Positions 33,160-44,948 of a DNA stretch of 64,000 bases are shown here, in pieces. The position numbers and the translations under genes were made by a program. The DNA is from Azolla caroliniana (Eukaryota; Polypodiophyta): NCBI GenBank assembly GCA_043228905.1, contig JBHGNT010000001.1:15190001-15254000 (forward strand), read 5' to 3'. Numbering within the stretch: position 1 is the stretch's first letter; the number at the start of each line of letters is the position of its first letter. Below the pieces are notes generated by a model that saw nothing but the letters and a program-made list of their open reading frames with translations, ran no database searches and had not been told where the DNA came from.

Positions 33160-34703
33160 CTTCTAATGGGGAAACTTAATTGTCAATGTGACTTCACAAC
33201 CGACCAGTGTTGGCCATACGGGATTCGGGGATCCCAAGTCCTCCTCTATTGGCCCGAATTGTTGTGCGGACTCTTGCCTCATGCGCTCTGCATTAGCCGC
33301 GTTTGGTTTGTCAACCCAAGCTTTGGCCGTCCAATGCAGTTCGTCCTCTATAGCCCAATCTGGATTCTTCATTTGTTGCCTTGTTGTAACCTGCTGAACT
33401 TGTGCTGAAGTAGTGTTGACAGGTGGGCCCTTACCCTTGCAGAGAGGACATTACGTAGCGTAATGTCCGGGTTGGTCAGACACGAAGCAATGGACGTTGG
33501 ATTCTCCTTTTGCTACAGCTGGCGGCGTGTGCCTTTCCCTCAGCTCCTATTGTTCCTCTTGGCCTTGTCTGAGACGTCTGCCATTGCGAGGTGCCAGGGC
33601 TTGGTCCCTATGCAACTCCTGGTGACGTTCATCATTTGAGCTCTCCTCGTATCGTCGTTGATCTCGATACTGTTGATATTTTCCGCGAGGTCCATTAGAA
33701 CCACCACGCTTGTTCGTCGACCGATGGTTGTCATATCGGCGATCATTCTTATTATAGCGGCGATTACTCTGTTATTCCTGCTGCTGCTGCTCTTCTTCCT
33801 CGGAATCATTGTAATTCCGGTGATTCCGGTACTTCCGTTCCTCGTGCCTATTACGCTCTGTATACTTCGGTCGTTATGATTGGCGTCACTGGTCATTACA
33901 GCGTGGAGGGCGTTGTGTGTCTACGCTTCTTTCTACCGGCGTAGGTCTGTTAAGCATATTATATTCGCACTGCTCCACGGTATGGGCTTTCGAGTGACAT
34001 ATTGGGCAGTATATCCGCATGTTGCAATCCACCGCGAAGTGCTCGGAATTGAGACAAATGGTACATTGAATCGCTTGTCAGAAATGACATTCCTCATCTT
34101 GAGGTAACGTTTGCCGTAATGATGACATAGAAAAGGCTTCTTCCTCTTCATCGAGCTCAAGTTGTAACGCTCGCTCTATGACCATATCCACTGTCTCTCC
34201 TTTCACACTTTTGTTGCTAAGGGTAGTCCGTATAGGCCGCCGCAAGGCTGCGAGAAATGTTTCGCGAGCCTCATCCTCTGTTGGGACTCTTTCTAATTTT
34301 CGCCTTAGATTGTGGAAGCGTAAGCTAAAGTCAGCGATAGACTCAGATGGCAGTTGTTTGATTGTATAGAACTACCCAATAATCACATGTTGCGGGACTT
34401 TCCTGTGAAAGAATCATAGAAAGTTCGATAGAAGTTCGTCGAAAGTTTTGATTGCTGGCAGATCCCATGCGAGTGCCAAAACGCAGTTTTGCCATCCAGG
34501 GTTAACCCAAATTTCGTCATTTTCGACTGGTATGCTTCCTCTTCTGGAAGGCGTTGCGCCATATGGTTCGCATTCCAGACATTCATGAACATGCGAACAT
34601 GAGTTGCGGTGTCGGTTTCGCCGTTGAAGCGGGGGTAGGAGAAATTCATGGTGGATGTTCTTGCGGAGAGGGAAAGACCACGAGATGTATGTGGTAACGA
34701 CAC
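33160..34703 (-). pseudogene. gypsy gag (element E)
   Basis: The frame at 34383-34703 contains the retrotransposon gag start (PRFNGETDTATHVRMFMNVW, DGKTAFWHSH). Cys-rich and Arg/Asp-rich regions (33540-33896) follow, with a C-x2-C-type knuckle near 33440. Several frames are broken. Homologous to 3900-5060. Confidence 0.7.
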
Positions 34704-35080
34704 CTCGTACGTGTCGCTGCGGTGTGTGTTGGGCTTGTGCTCCTACCCAAAAGCATTGAGACGAGGCTTATGCTTTGCGCGCTACTCTGCGAGTCGTGTG
34801 ATGGACCTTGTGATCGGTTTGATGGGTTGTGTCGGTTCTCCAGGCCGTCTACAGTTAAGCATACAACCGTCTATGTTCGTCTGCACGAAGACACAGATCA
34901 CCAAGCGTGCCAAACGTGTTACCGATTAGGAATGCTTGTCTACACTCAGTCCTTTGAGGTAGACACCAAGGTGATGGCGTTGCGCGGAATGGTAATCGTA
35001 GGTCATAAGCGGATATCCCAGCATATCCTACAACGTAAGGGGAAGGGATGGCTACAACCAACTCCTTAGTGCTCACATTG

Positions 35081-35363
35081 TGTAAGCCGTTACACTTGGC
35101 TACGATACTTACGAATTGAGCAGATAGCGGTAAATGAAAACCAAACAGACACCAAAACTCAGAGAAGATAGTATTATATTCCAATCAAAAGGCCTTCCAC
35201 TCATCTAATTACACGCTACCTCTATCAGAGGTTTTCTGCCCTTTATATACGCAGGGTCTTTTAGCTGTTGACGCTTCCCGCGTGAACCGTTACATGCGTT
35301 ACAATATTATTCTATTCATATTACTACGCTCTTGTCTATCGGTTACTATTCTAGCGGACAACA
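35081..35363 (-). repeat. right (5') LTR of gypsy E
   Basis: 283 bp, minus orientation. It shares CCCTTTATATACGCAGGG and CGTGAACCGTTACATGCGTTAC with the LTR of gypsy J. The PBS region inside it (about 35060-35080) is not clearly recognisable. Confidence 0.85.
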
Positions 35364-35790
35364 CCCATCCACATTACGGTACGTGATGACCTATGCAGGG
35401 GGAGCAGTGTCATAACAGTCACGATTGTAGAGGTTGTGGGCTTGTTGACCATAGAGGCAGAATATATGGCAGCGATAGAGGCCGACAAGGAGTTGAATTT
35501 GGATGAAGTGTTTCCTCAGTGAAATCGGGATGAAGCAAGAAGAATTCTTGTTCCACTGTGATAATCAGAGTGCCATACATCTTGCACAAAACGTTGCATA
35601 CCACTCTCAGACCAAGCATATACAAATGAGGTATGAGTGATTGCTAGAGAAGGTAGATGAAGGAGAGTTTTCCCTCGTTAAGATCCATACCGACGACAAT
35701 GGATTTGACATGCTCACGAAGAACCTACCAATGGACAGACTCAGATTCTGTCGATAGAAGACAGGACTGACCGACTCGCACCCACTAGAG
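35364..35790 (+). pseudogene. copia RNase H end (element D)
   Basis: YVMTYAGGAVS, HCDNQSAIHLAQNVAYHSQTKHIQMRY-type segments continue from 30461 after removal of E. TGA and TAG codons are present. Confidence 0.78.
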
Positions 35791-35803
35791 TGAAGGCAGA
35801 GTT

Positions 35804-36417
35804 TGTTGGGAGTATGTCCCTCCAGTGGGAGGAGCCAACTGTTTGGGCGAAGAAGTGCCGATAGTCGAAGAAAACGAGGAGCCAAATGTTCCGACCAAGT
35901 GCCGATGGTTGAAGAGTCGACTATGAGAGTCGGCTGGGTGAGCCGCAAGAAGGAGATCCTAGTCGAAGACACGATCCACTAGTCGGGCCGACCGGATGGT
36001 CGATGACCAAGCCAACTAGTCGAACTGACTGGACAGTCGACACAAGAGTCAATTGATGGCTACTTATTTTTATAGATAATAATAATAGTGATGTGTAGTA
36101 GAGGCTACATTTGTAAATAGCTCATATGATGTATGGGTATAAATACATCTAGGGCAAACGAGTAGTGGGTTGTGAGTTGAGAAGTGAGTGTGTGTGAGCG
36201 TGAGAGAGAGCGGCAACAAAGTTTAGTGAACTTGTTAAGAAGCCTAAGCGGGTTATCCTCTATGTAAGTCAGAGAAGATTGTAACCGTTTTTTTTGTACT
36301 CCCTTGTGTATAGTAGAATGTTTGTTCTTGTGGTTTTCCCCTTTTAGGGTTTCCACAAAAAACTGTGCATTTGTGTATTTGCTATGTTTCTGTCTGTCCG
36401 CAATATTGTATATTCCA
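35804..36417 (+). repeat. 3' LTR of copia D
   Basis: About 614 bp, TGTTGGGAGTATGTCCCTCC…TTGTATATTCCA, homologous to the LTR of H (13521-14160). It contains GGTATAAATACATCTAGGGC. Confidence 0.78.
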
Positions 36418-36831
36418 CAGTCGCTCGCATGATTGGAAGGGAGCTAATCCCATCATTGACCTCATAAGCATACGTAACATATGTATGTGAACATATTACG
36501 CAGTTGAGGATTAACCTCGTACGCATACGACACGAATCACATATCAAATATATGTCAAATGAGGTATTGACCTCATACACATATGTAAACGTTTTATACA
36601 ACCAATTAATTACCACTACAACATAATTGAATCATTGAAAGAAAACACATATTGACTATACATGATTAGATTGGGAGAAGAAAGAATAGAAAAAATAAAT
36701 AAGAAAGAGTTACCAAAGTTCGCTTGTTAATGCCTTTCTGAATCACAATCAACCGCACACCTATCGATCGCCATCCATCAAAAGAAAACAATCAACAAAC
36801 GAAATATGAGGAACATGGCTCGGATACCAAT
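36418..36831. other. non-coding stretch with repeated CATACG/ATATGT motifs
   Basis: No gene seen. Four imperfect repeats of a GACCTCATA-CGCATACG-type motif occur at about 36455-36600. The segment 36815-36831 (CTCGGATACCAATTG) reads on the minus strand as a PBS-like TTGGTATCCGAG, so this may be the internal start of a minus-strand LTR element. Confidence 0.4.
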
Positions 36832-37320
36832 TGTTAGAGTTATGTTCTAAAGTAAGCATATGATAAGGATAACAAAGATAGATTAATAAGAAAGGAGAGA
36901 GAGAAAGAAGGGTGTTGATCCACATGACCACCCCTGAGAGAGGGGATTGAGATGGACTCGAGCCTCGATCGGCGTCCCATACCACCGTTGTGGCGTCGAA
37001 TTGTACTAGGTGTTGGCGCGCTTGCTACAAGAGTTGACCCACCACAAGAACGGTGTCTCGACATAGTGAAGAGATGATGAAATGACGGTATCTAGGCCTC
37101 ATATTTATAACCACACCCATGGCCCCTAGGCAAGTTCACAATTGGCCTAATGGGTTGTGTCAATCCCGAGGATTAAAAGTAAGTCTCCGCTTCTTTACAC
37201 TCTCGTTTAACCCTCACACTTTGTGCACATGTATAGAATACTACAGTACATTCTCACCATGGGATATTATATGGTCATGCCCGTAACAGTAATCGGCCAC
37301 CGACTAACCCTTTTGTCAAA
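36832..37320 (-). repeat. possible LTR of an unidentified minus-strand element
   Basis: It begins TGTTAGAGTTATGTTC next to the PBS-like sequence. The right border is unclear, and the 37325 copia gag starts soon after. No second copy is present in the window. Confidence 0.35.
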
Positions 37321-37324
37321 CGTT

Positions 37325-38070
37325 GTTCAACTCTTGTCTGAGCTGCAACATTCTGGTTGTCGTGTTGGCGGCAAAAATCCGTTTTAGGTTCGCCCACATG
37401 TCTTTCAACATCTTGGCATCCCGGATGTAGCTTAGTAGCTGATCGCTCACACAAGATGCAAAGTGGTACAAAACTCTGCTTGTCACCTGTTCACAGGCTG
37501 AAAAATCTGTGTGTGTCGACTCCGGTGCTGCATCATTAGCTCTTTCAACATAGCTCTAGTATCCGTGTCCGAGGAGATACTGGCCCATGCCTCTGTCCAT
37601 GTTCCTGTTGTTCCGGAAGAAGGAAAGTCTCTGTGTGGTATTTGCCTTTTGGTCGGCTATAGAGGACTCTCAACCCTCGCGCTCTAATACCATGTAAAAG
37701 GAAACATGTAGAAGCGTATGCGACACACAGAAAACGCGGTCGATTATCCAGAAGTGTGATAGTTAGGTATACACAGAGATGAGATGAGAGAGTGACAGAG
37801 ATGGAGTAGACAACAATAAAATGTAGTTCAAAATAATGAACACTCTATACATAGAATGTGCTCAATTGGCACTCTTTATACAAGCCTTGACAAGTGGGCT
37901 AACAAAAGTACTTGAATGCTCATTAATTGAGCTTGACACTAACAACCTATAATATTCATATTTACTAAAATAGGAATACAGGCCCCTAATGGCTTGTTGG
38001 ATTCCATCGGAGTTGGGCTAGTTGATCGATCTTCATCCAATCCGGCCCATGTTGAGCTTGCTTCTCAACA
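37325..38070 (-). mobile_element. copia fragment I: 5' LTR, PBS and gag start
   Basis: LTR 37693-38070 (plus-strand TGTAAAAGGAAACATG…GCTTCTCAACA), PBS on the minus strand TGGTATTAGAGC (37681-37692), and a gag piece (37325-37600) matching element A and C gag (YLLGHGYW and LLSYIRDAK-type codons). Same family as A, C and G. Truncated at 37325 within gag. Confidence 0.78.
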
Positions 38071-38359
38071 ATAATCACTAATATGTGTGGGTATCTGTAT
38101 ATGCTTTATATTTGTGTACATGTGTGTGTATAGAAATGAATACTGATGTGTTAATGTATGTGTTTGTGTGTTTTATAATGTTTATTGGAAGATAGGTGTA
38201 ATGTTTAAAGGTTTAATAGGATTGGAGGGTGCGAGGGGTATTTGGAAAATTCAAGCTCCCTTTCCTCTAGAGGCATGGGTAGAGTTTTGTAGATTACTTC
38301 TCTTTTACTTCTATGGGTTCTTCCTTTAGTTTATCAGATTTGCTGGTCATATTCCTTCT

Positions 38360-38818
38360 CTAGCTCCTTATGCTCTGCCCCTCTACTGCTCGTTGTGACA
38401 CTCTTTGGGGTCTCCAAAGAGGTTGCTCTTCCTCCACCGCAAGCTCTTCTTCGTCTATAGTGTCCTGCTGATCTCTGTTGGCCTGATGTCTTTGTGCCAT
38501 ATCCTTCCTTTTCAGCTTAATGCGAATGGGTTTTGACAGTCCTGAAAGTGCACCCCTCATTGCGGTTGGGCGTGTTTCGGAGCGTCGTGACTCTTCTCTG
38601 GCCCATCCAATCATATGCTTGGCGAGGAGTTGTTGCCTCTTAGACTGTTGTTGTGGTGTCGTTTCCGTTCGTCCTCTCTTCTTTGGGTTGATGGGGAGTT
38701 GTGGTGGTGCTAATATGGTCAACCACTGAGTGACTCCAATCCAAGCCTTCTCTCCGTCCGCTAACGCTATGACTGTTGTCGAAGGGAGTCCGTTGTTATG
38801 AGTGGTGAATCGTCCCAC
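38360..38818 (-). CDS. unrecognised 152-codon basic ORF
   Basis: Starts MGRFTTHNNGLPSTTVIALA. It is rich in Arg/Lys and Gln in its middle (KKRGRTETTPQQQSKRQQL) with an acidic patch (DEEELAVEEEQ) near the end. No family is recognised. It may be a fragment of a transposon protein or a chance ORF: codon context is unremarkable and no neighbour supports a host gene. Confidence 0.3.
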   Translation of the reverse strand: MGRFTTHNNGLPSTTVIALADGEKAWIGVTQWLTILAPPQLPINPKKRGRTETTPQQQSKRQQLLAKHMIGWAREESRRSETRPTAMRGALSGLSKPIRIKLKRKDMAQRHQANRDQQDTIDEEELAVEEEQPLWRPQRVSQRAVEGQSIRS

Positions 38819-39059
38819 AAGCCTTCAAAGGTTGCAATAATGAAGTCGGCCCGATTTTTCGGCATTGCTAGCAATCTGGGATGCATGGACCCATATTCCA
38901 GCAGGACCTTTGCGATCTCCTGGAACAACACATTCTCTCCTCATGTTCGGTAGGCCTTGCGACTTAGATGATGGCACCTTTGGTATCAATTTGATTAGGT
39001 TCACTTTTCAACTCGCAACCAGGAAACCCAAAATCGCAACGTGTTTGAAATATTTGCAT

Positions 39060-40490
39060 TAATGGTCTTATAAGAAAACAAACATATTTTTAAAAAACTT
39101 CATTTGTAATACCATCCCAACCACCACTTTTACCATTTCAAAGGTGTAATAATACCTTTTCCAACTCAACATCTTCAAAATGAACATCCAACTCTTGAAA
39201 AATATTTGTATTCATGGTACACACATCTACATTATAAAACTTTTGTCTTTTTTTCAAGACATTTTCATTAATAATTAGCTCAAGCCCACTCAAATCCTTA
39301 AATTAAGACTTAATCCTTTTGATGGACTTAATCCTTGAAAAAATAGATGAGAACGTGGCTTATTATCTATAAACCCCTTTTGCAACTAGTGTTGTCTTAC
39401 CTTCTGATAATTTTGGTAATATAAAATTGAATGTGAAGATCCAAAAGCTCTTCATCATGTTTTCATATTTCTTTAGGCTTAAAAATATGATTATCTAGGT
39501 TCGTTATTAAGAAACAAGAAAATAACAATTAATGTACAATTGTTAGTGAAGAGCTAAATTATTTGTCTTGTAAGTGGCATGATATATTTTACCTTTGGGA
39601 TTTATTTTTCAAGTGCATGTAAGGAGCATTAAAATCCTTAAATAAATGTATGGCCTGCGAACATCACTACCCTATAACATTTGTTATAAATATATTGAAA
39701 TGGTGACCATTACAAAAGGGTTCTAGATCTTCAAAATAGAGCTACCAAAAGTAAACAATGTAGTTGTATATTTAGGAATAATAATAAGTCTATGTCAGTA
39801 TCATGAATTATGATTCATAATGTCTTGTTTTTTTGTAACTTGAAAAAAGGAAAACGAAAACATTTTGAATAATGTGCTTAGTCTTTTCTTTCACCTTTCA
39901 AAGCGTTTAATTATCACCTAATAATTTGATGTTATTTCACAAATTTGACTTTATATATGCATGTCAACAAGAATGTGTTACTATGTGAAGTAGGGCCTGA
40001 ATTTTACGGGTTAGTATAAAAGTTTTCTGACGGACATTTTTTAAAGATGTATGTCATATGACACAAGAGTACAAAAACTAACATATCATTTGATATACAA
40101 ATTTTAATAATGAAAGTTATATATGATGCTTTACCAATTTTAATAATGAAAGTTCTATATGATGCTTCATTGTTATACATTTCATTACTATAGAAAGTGC
40201 ACAAAGATGCACAAATAAACATAACTACCTCACAAAGATAATGAAATACATAAAATTAATATCATGTTAATATTTTTACTAATAAATATGAATTTTTTTT
40301 TACCAAACTTAGTGATTTTATATAAGTAAAAAAATTAGTTTTAACTTAAAACTTTAAACATTAAAATCAAACCTAGAGTTATACACTCTTAAAGTATGTA
40401 TTTAATAAAGGTTATTGTTTAAAATTTCAACTAATATTATTAGTAAAGAAATTAAGAATAAATATTTGAGAGAGGCTTGCAGTCTACATC
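39060..40490. other. AT-rich intergenic stretch
   Basis: No gene, LTR or TIR that I can define. Long A/T runs, only ORFs below 75 codons. It includes a TGACGGACATTTTT motif near 40030 that recurs as TGACGGGCATTTTT near 41304. Confidence 0.6.
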
Positions 40491-40499
40491 CCCTAGGTT

Positions 40500-41050
40500 C
40501 CCAAACATTTGGATGCTGATCGTAGGCTTCACCCTGTAGTATGTATGGAAAGCGCATTACCTAAAGGTCTTTTAGGATTTGGTGCACCCCCGGAGGAAGT
40601 GATCATGGACATATGGTTTGCGCTTCTCAGCTGCCTACGAGGGCAATTGGACGAGGTTTGCAGCCATTCCAATGATGTGGTTACTGCCCGTTTGCGCTTT
40701 TGGCAGAAATGGTAAAACATGCCTATGATGACACAAGGAGGAAGTGGCCCGAGGTGGAACTACCAACCCCCACGCTGGCTGTTTCCGTCTCACTTACCAC
40801 CCTCCCTTCGCTGTCGACCCTAGGAGTTGTCTCGTACTAGCCGTCACTAAAGGGCACCATTTTTATCTATAGGTACTTACAATTAAGTAGTCAGTCCGAA
40901 AGGCGATGTAACTAGTCTCATTTTCTTGAACTTGATCGGAGGGAGATTCCCTGATCTATGTATAAACCTCTTTATACAGTCTCTTTGTAATAATCCTTCC
41001 TAACTAATGGGAAAGTAGCTTCATTTTAGAAAATAAAATAAAATAAAATT
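40500..41050 (+). mobile_element. possible LINE 3' end with (AAAAT)n tail
   Basis: A 68-codon ORF (40509-40715) with PPEEVIMDIWFALLSCLRGQ and DEVCSHSNDV is followed by a 3' UTR-like stretch and an A-rich AAATAAAATAAAATAAAA tail at about 41030-41048. Terminal A-rich repeats are typical of LINE ends. The protein match is only impressionistic. Confidence 0.35.
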
Positions 41051-42116
41051 TGAGAGTATATACCATTATTTCATGATAATGATATTATTTTAAGCGTGTT
41101 ATAAAAAACATATAATGTTTTGGGAAAAAAATTATATAGTATTAATATATCATAATACACACTTCATATCTATAATAAGTGACATATGTATATGTATATA
41201 ATATATATAACATGGAAAATAGAATTTTAACATGTCATTTGACATGCATAATTTGTAGGGGCCTTTCACATGAAAAATGGATATTTAAACTATATATGTC
41301 ACTTGACGGGCATTTTTCTTATGTGTATGTATTGGACGGGCAAAATGGCCTTTGACGGGCATGGCACCCGTCAAATTCCTGCCTTGATGTGAAGACAAAT
41401 TTTGAAGAGCATATGCCTTGAAAAGTCTCCACCATGAATTGATATCTTAGAATATGACAATTGTCCACCTGTCCACGGTATTTGAAAGACTCACTTGAAC
41501 ATTTCAAAGGAATGATATAACAAGTGGAAAAACTTTGCCCGTTTCCAATGATAAGGGGAAATATGTTTATTAATGTACAAGTAGCATTGAAAAACTCCTA
41601 TAAAAAAGAAACTAGAACATATGCCAAGGGAGTAGTTACAATACATGCTTAACTATAAAATCATGCTAGTCTACAAAGTAGGTTCTTATAATTGGGCATC
41701 AATTTATATAATAATAAGGATAATTTACAATATAATGGGACAGGGTGTTTGCAATGTTCCCCTTTTCGCGTAGAGTTTTTGCAACGCTATCACACTAGAA
41801 CATGTTGCTAAACAATGTGCGTTAGTTAGAAAGGCATTGCACAATGACACTCATTACCGTTGCACTTTTTTCGATGTGCATTAGAAAGATGTCAATGTGG
41901 GATGAGTTTTTTTAATTTTTTAAAAATATATAAGAAAGGGGGATTTATAATCCCCTTTTTCATAACATGATTTATGGAGTTCTTCTTCTGCGATTGACCA
42001 TACTCAAGAGCGTGATGGCTAGGTCCTCTCGTCTCCCATCCAAGTATGTTTAGACTTACTATTTGGGTTAATTCAACATACACACAAAGAAATTCACATA
42101 CACACGAAAAAACGAG
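41051..42116. other. AT-rich stretch without genes
   Basis: No coding signal. It contains an inverted repeat TTTGACGGG / CCCGTCAAA around CATGGCA at 41351-41375 and two further GACGGGCA copies 25-50 bp upstream. Confidence 0.55.
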
Positions 42117-42925
42117 ATGGAGGAACATGGAAGAGAGAGCACGCAACAGAGAACTACCTCAACGACACAAGAAGGAAACTCTAAAGAAGCATGCCCGCAA
42201 GTAGATTATGAGGAGCAGCCTCTACCAATTGTATTATCGGCCAAAGAGGAAGTTGATTTCAGATCGGAGGTTCAACGTCTAACCCAACTCTCCGTGATCT
42301 ACAAAGTGGTGGGAGCTCGGCCGAACAGAGGTGAGTGCAAAGATCTTTTACAGGCATCTATGCAGGGATTAATTGGTAGGATAAGGGATGTCCAATTTAT
42401 GGGAAGAGGTTTTTATCATGTGGAATTGGATACCATCGAATCGGTGGGCATGATGTTGGAGCATAGTCCGCTTGATGTAAGAGGTGCCCGTGCATTTCTA
42501 TTGCCTTAGAAACAAGGTTTTAATCTTTTGGAGGCAATACGGAAAGGAGATCAGATATTTCTGCTCATGATTTTTTTCTCGAGATTACGTAAGGAATATT
42601 TGCCGATGCTTGGCGCAAAATAGCTTTGAGAATCGGAATAGTGGTGAAGGTCCAAGAAAGTATGGCAACACGAATAACTAAAATGTCAAGATTCCCCTCG
42701 GCCCGAGTCTTGGTAGAATCACTCGAAAACTTGCTGACAAAGATAATGCTACCAAATGTAGAAGGAGATTTTATCGAACAGAAGGTGGAGTTTCCCAGAC
42801 TCCCAAGACAATGTTTTTATTGTCGGCAAATGGGATACTTAGCCAAGAATTCTTCAAAGAGAAATGATAAATTGGGGGAAAAAAACGTCATTTTGAGCAT
42901 TATAAACAAGATGGGCACGACGTAG
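42117..42925 (+). pseudogene. LINE ORF1 / DUF4283-like gag with zinc knuckle
   Basis: The first frame (42117-42509) resembles the DUF4283 domain of plant LINE ORF1 proteins (YKVVGARPNRGECKDLLQAS, GRGFYHVELDTIES, MMLEHSPLDVRGA). A TAG at 42507 ends it. A second frame (42626-42925) contains CFYCRQMGYLAKNSSKRNDK, a damaged CCHC knuckle. RNA-binding is the expected role of the intact family. Confidence 0.65.
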
Positions 42926-42953
42926 ATAATCGCCAGGAGAAGTTAGCCTCAGA

Positions 42954-44366
42954 TTGTATGGGTGTAATTCCTCTTGGATCTTTTCAAAATCATGCATTGG
43001 ACAAATTCGAAGGTTGGTTCGGAATCTCATATGGGCGGGGGAGTATAGGAGTCATGTAAGAGCGAAGGTGGCATGGTGTACGTTGATAACCCCAAAGCAA
43101 CATGGTGGTCTGGGGATTATTGATCCCCTAGATCAATGTATGGCCTTGTTAGCAAAGCTAATTGTTCGTGGCCTTTTACCAACATCTGCTCCTTGGAAAC
43201 AATTGCTTATGCAAAGGTTGTATCGTTGTGCTCCACCTATGGGTGGATTATGGAGTGATAGTATAAGATGGATCTTTATACCAGACAAGACATATGTTAT
43301 GACTAGGAATTGGGAAGAGAAATTTTTTAATAGTCTGCTAAGAGCATGGGAGCATGTACATAAAGGATTGGGACATGGTGTACCAACATGTGAAGAGGAA
43401 TACTTGAGACAACACTTAGTGTGGAATCCGAATATGTGTTTTCCGTCAGGGAACATGTTGGGGTTTCGTACGATATTGGATTGGGCCAAGGTCGATGTTG
43501 CGCTAGGAGCATTGGTTGATGCGTGGAAATCCTTTCTTACTTTGCATATAAAGGAAAGGCCAGAATATTTTACCTCCTTGAGAGGGGGGCAGACTATGTG
43601 GGAATAGGTGCAAGAGATTTTTGGACACTCATCCTCTATGGTATGGTCATTTAATCCTCCTAGGTGGGAAGGAGCATTTACAAGGCTTCAAGTGATGGTG
43701 GGGTTAAGGGGATATTTGTCTTGCAAACGGTTTCAAGACTATGATGTGGAGGAAGATGGAGTTATATGTAGATCAACGATACAACTAGAGACCTTGCAAT
43801 ATGCTACATTCTCTAAAATAAGGGTCCTTGCTTATGATGGATCTAAGTGGATAATCAACGCACATGTTGATGTAGTCAAGGAAAATTGGAAATTGAGAGT
43901 TTTTGAAAAGAAACCCTTAGTAAGGTTGCAATGGGATCCAAGGGAATTTTGGTGGAAAGATCCATTTGACCGTTCGGAAAAAAGGCATGGTTTTTTTAGT
44001 ACTCAATTAAAGATTGGACGACACATTTTGGCAGCTCAACATAGGACCACACCATGGGCTAGTCAATTTTGGACCCATCAAGGAGTCACATCCGAATTTT
44101 TAGCAAAGTTTTGGAGGACATTATGGGCAAGGAAACAAGATATCAAAATAAATGTCTTCCAATGGCTAGTAATACATAGAGCATTACCGGTTGGTCAATG
44201 GTTACAACAATCAGGTGGACCAACTGCATGCATCTATTGTAGTTGCCAGATAGAGACATTGAAAAATTGCTTGTGGGAATGTCATGTTGCACAACAAGTT
44301 TGGAGAAGAGTGTTCCAAATTCTAACCTTTATATGTAGGGATGGAGGTTTCCGTGAGGTATGGTAG
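42954..44366 (+). pseudogene. LINE ORF2 C-terminal region with zf-RVT
   Basis: The first frame (42954-43607) has IGQIRRLVRNLIWAGEYRS and WCTLITPKQHGGLGIIDPLD, the conserved post-RT segment of plant L1 elements. After a TAG at 43605-43607 the same gene continues (43608-44366) to the zf-RVT domain: FQWLVIHRALPVGQWLQQSG, ACIYCSCQIETLKNCLWECH. Only one stop separates the parts, so decay is moderate. Confidence 0.75.
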
Positions 44367-44417
44367 TATGAGCTACGATAGCACAAATGATGTGGCCATA
44401 TGAGGCATGTCCAAGTG

Positions 44418-44844
44418 TGTTGAGAGACAAGCTCAACATTCGATGCGTAATCGGGTGCGTAACCCAGTGTGTAAACTGGGTGCGTAGAACCATGCGCACA
44501 AAGGCCATAGTGGTGCGTAAACCGCAAGGCCGTTGGAAAGATATTCCTCGAAAGGAATACTTTTGGGAGTGAGTGTAGCAACTCATTTATGAGTGTCAAG
44601 TACTATCAGTACTTGTGTTAGCCCAATTGTCAGGGCTTGTATAAAAGATGCTCACTGAGCATCTGTGTATGTACAAAGAGTCATTATTTTGAATCTAATT
44701 TTTTTGTTGTTTGCTCTCTCTCTCTTTGTCTCTCCATCTCCATCTCCATCTCTGTGTTTTCTGTGTTTTACCGAATTGTCTTATTCCTCCGAACTGTGTA
44801 CTCTGTGTTTACGCACACGCTTCTGCACAACGTATTCTTTTACA
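44418..44844 (+). repeat. 5' LTR of copia A
   Basis: 427 bp, TGTTGAGAGACAAGCTC…GTATTCTTTTACA, homologous to 8583-9008. Confidence 0.88.
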
Positions 44845-44948
44845 TGGTATTAGAGCGCGAGGGTTGAAGTACTCTACAGCCGACAAGAAAAGTTTGTGAT
44901 GAAACAGAGTTGAAGTTGTTCGCTTTCGTAGAACAAAAAGACAGTACC

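Larger units (their letters stand above)
30462..35363 (-). mobile_element. Ty3/gypsy element E with LTRs in inverted orientation
   Basis: The internal region reads on the minus strand (gag, protease, RT, RNase H). The right LTR (35081-35363) is minus as expected, but the left LTR (30462-30740) is in plus orientation, so both ends start TGTTGTCCGC outward. Flanks CCGAT (30457-30461) and CCCAT (35364-35368) are a probable mutated 5-bp target duplication, and copia D continues colinearly across. Integrase is absent: coding sequence stops just after the RNase H/integrase linker. Confidence 0.82.
22791..36417 (+). mobile_element. Ty1/copia element D carrying nested C and E
   Basis: Integrase (22791-23198), then insertion C (23199-28856), integrase end to RNase H (28857-30461), then insertion E (30462-35363), RNase H end (35364-35790), PPT and 3' LTR (35804-36417). 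Host sequence is colinear with element H across both insertions. The 5' half is missing. Confidence 0.85.
42117..44417 (+). mobile_element. LINE (L1-type) with internal deletion, cut by copia A
   Basis: ORF1-like coding sequence (42117-42925) is followed within 30 bp by the C-terminal portion of an L1-type ORF2 (42954-44366), so the endonuclease and RT core are missing. The 5' LTR of copia A begins at 44418, and the rest of the LINE is outside the window. Confidence 0.75.

Noticed and set aside
36105-36985. Short ORFs after the LTR of D
   Set aside because: No family motif, and they overlap LTR or low-complexity sequence.
44637-44899. 60-76 codon Ser/Leu-rich ORFs that look like signal peptides or membrane proteins
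   Set aside because: They lie in the 3' part of the copia A LTR, a CT-rich leader that gives hydrophobic/Ser-rich frames by composition.
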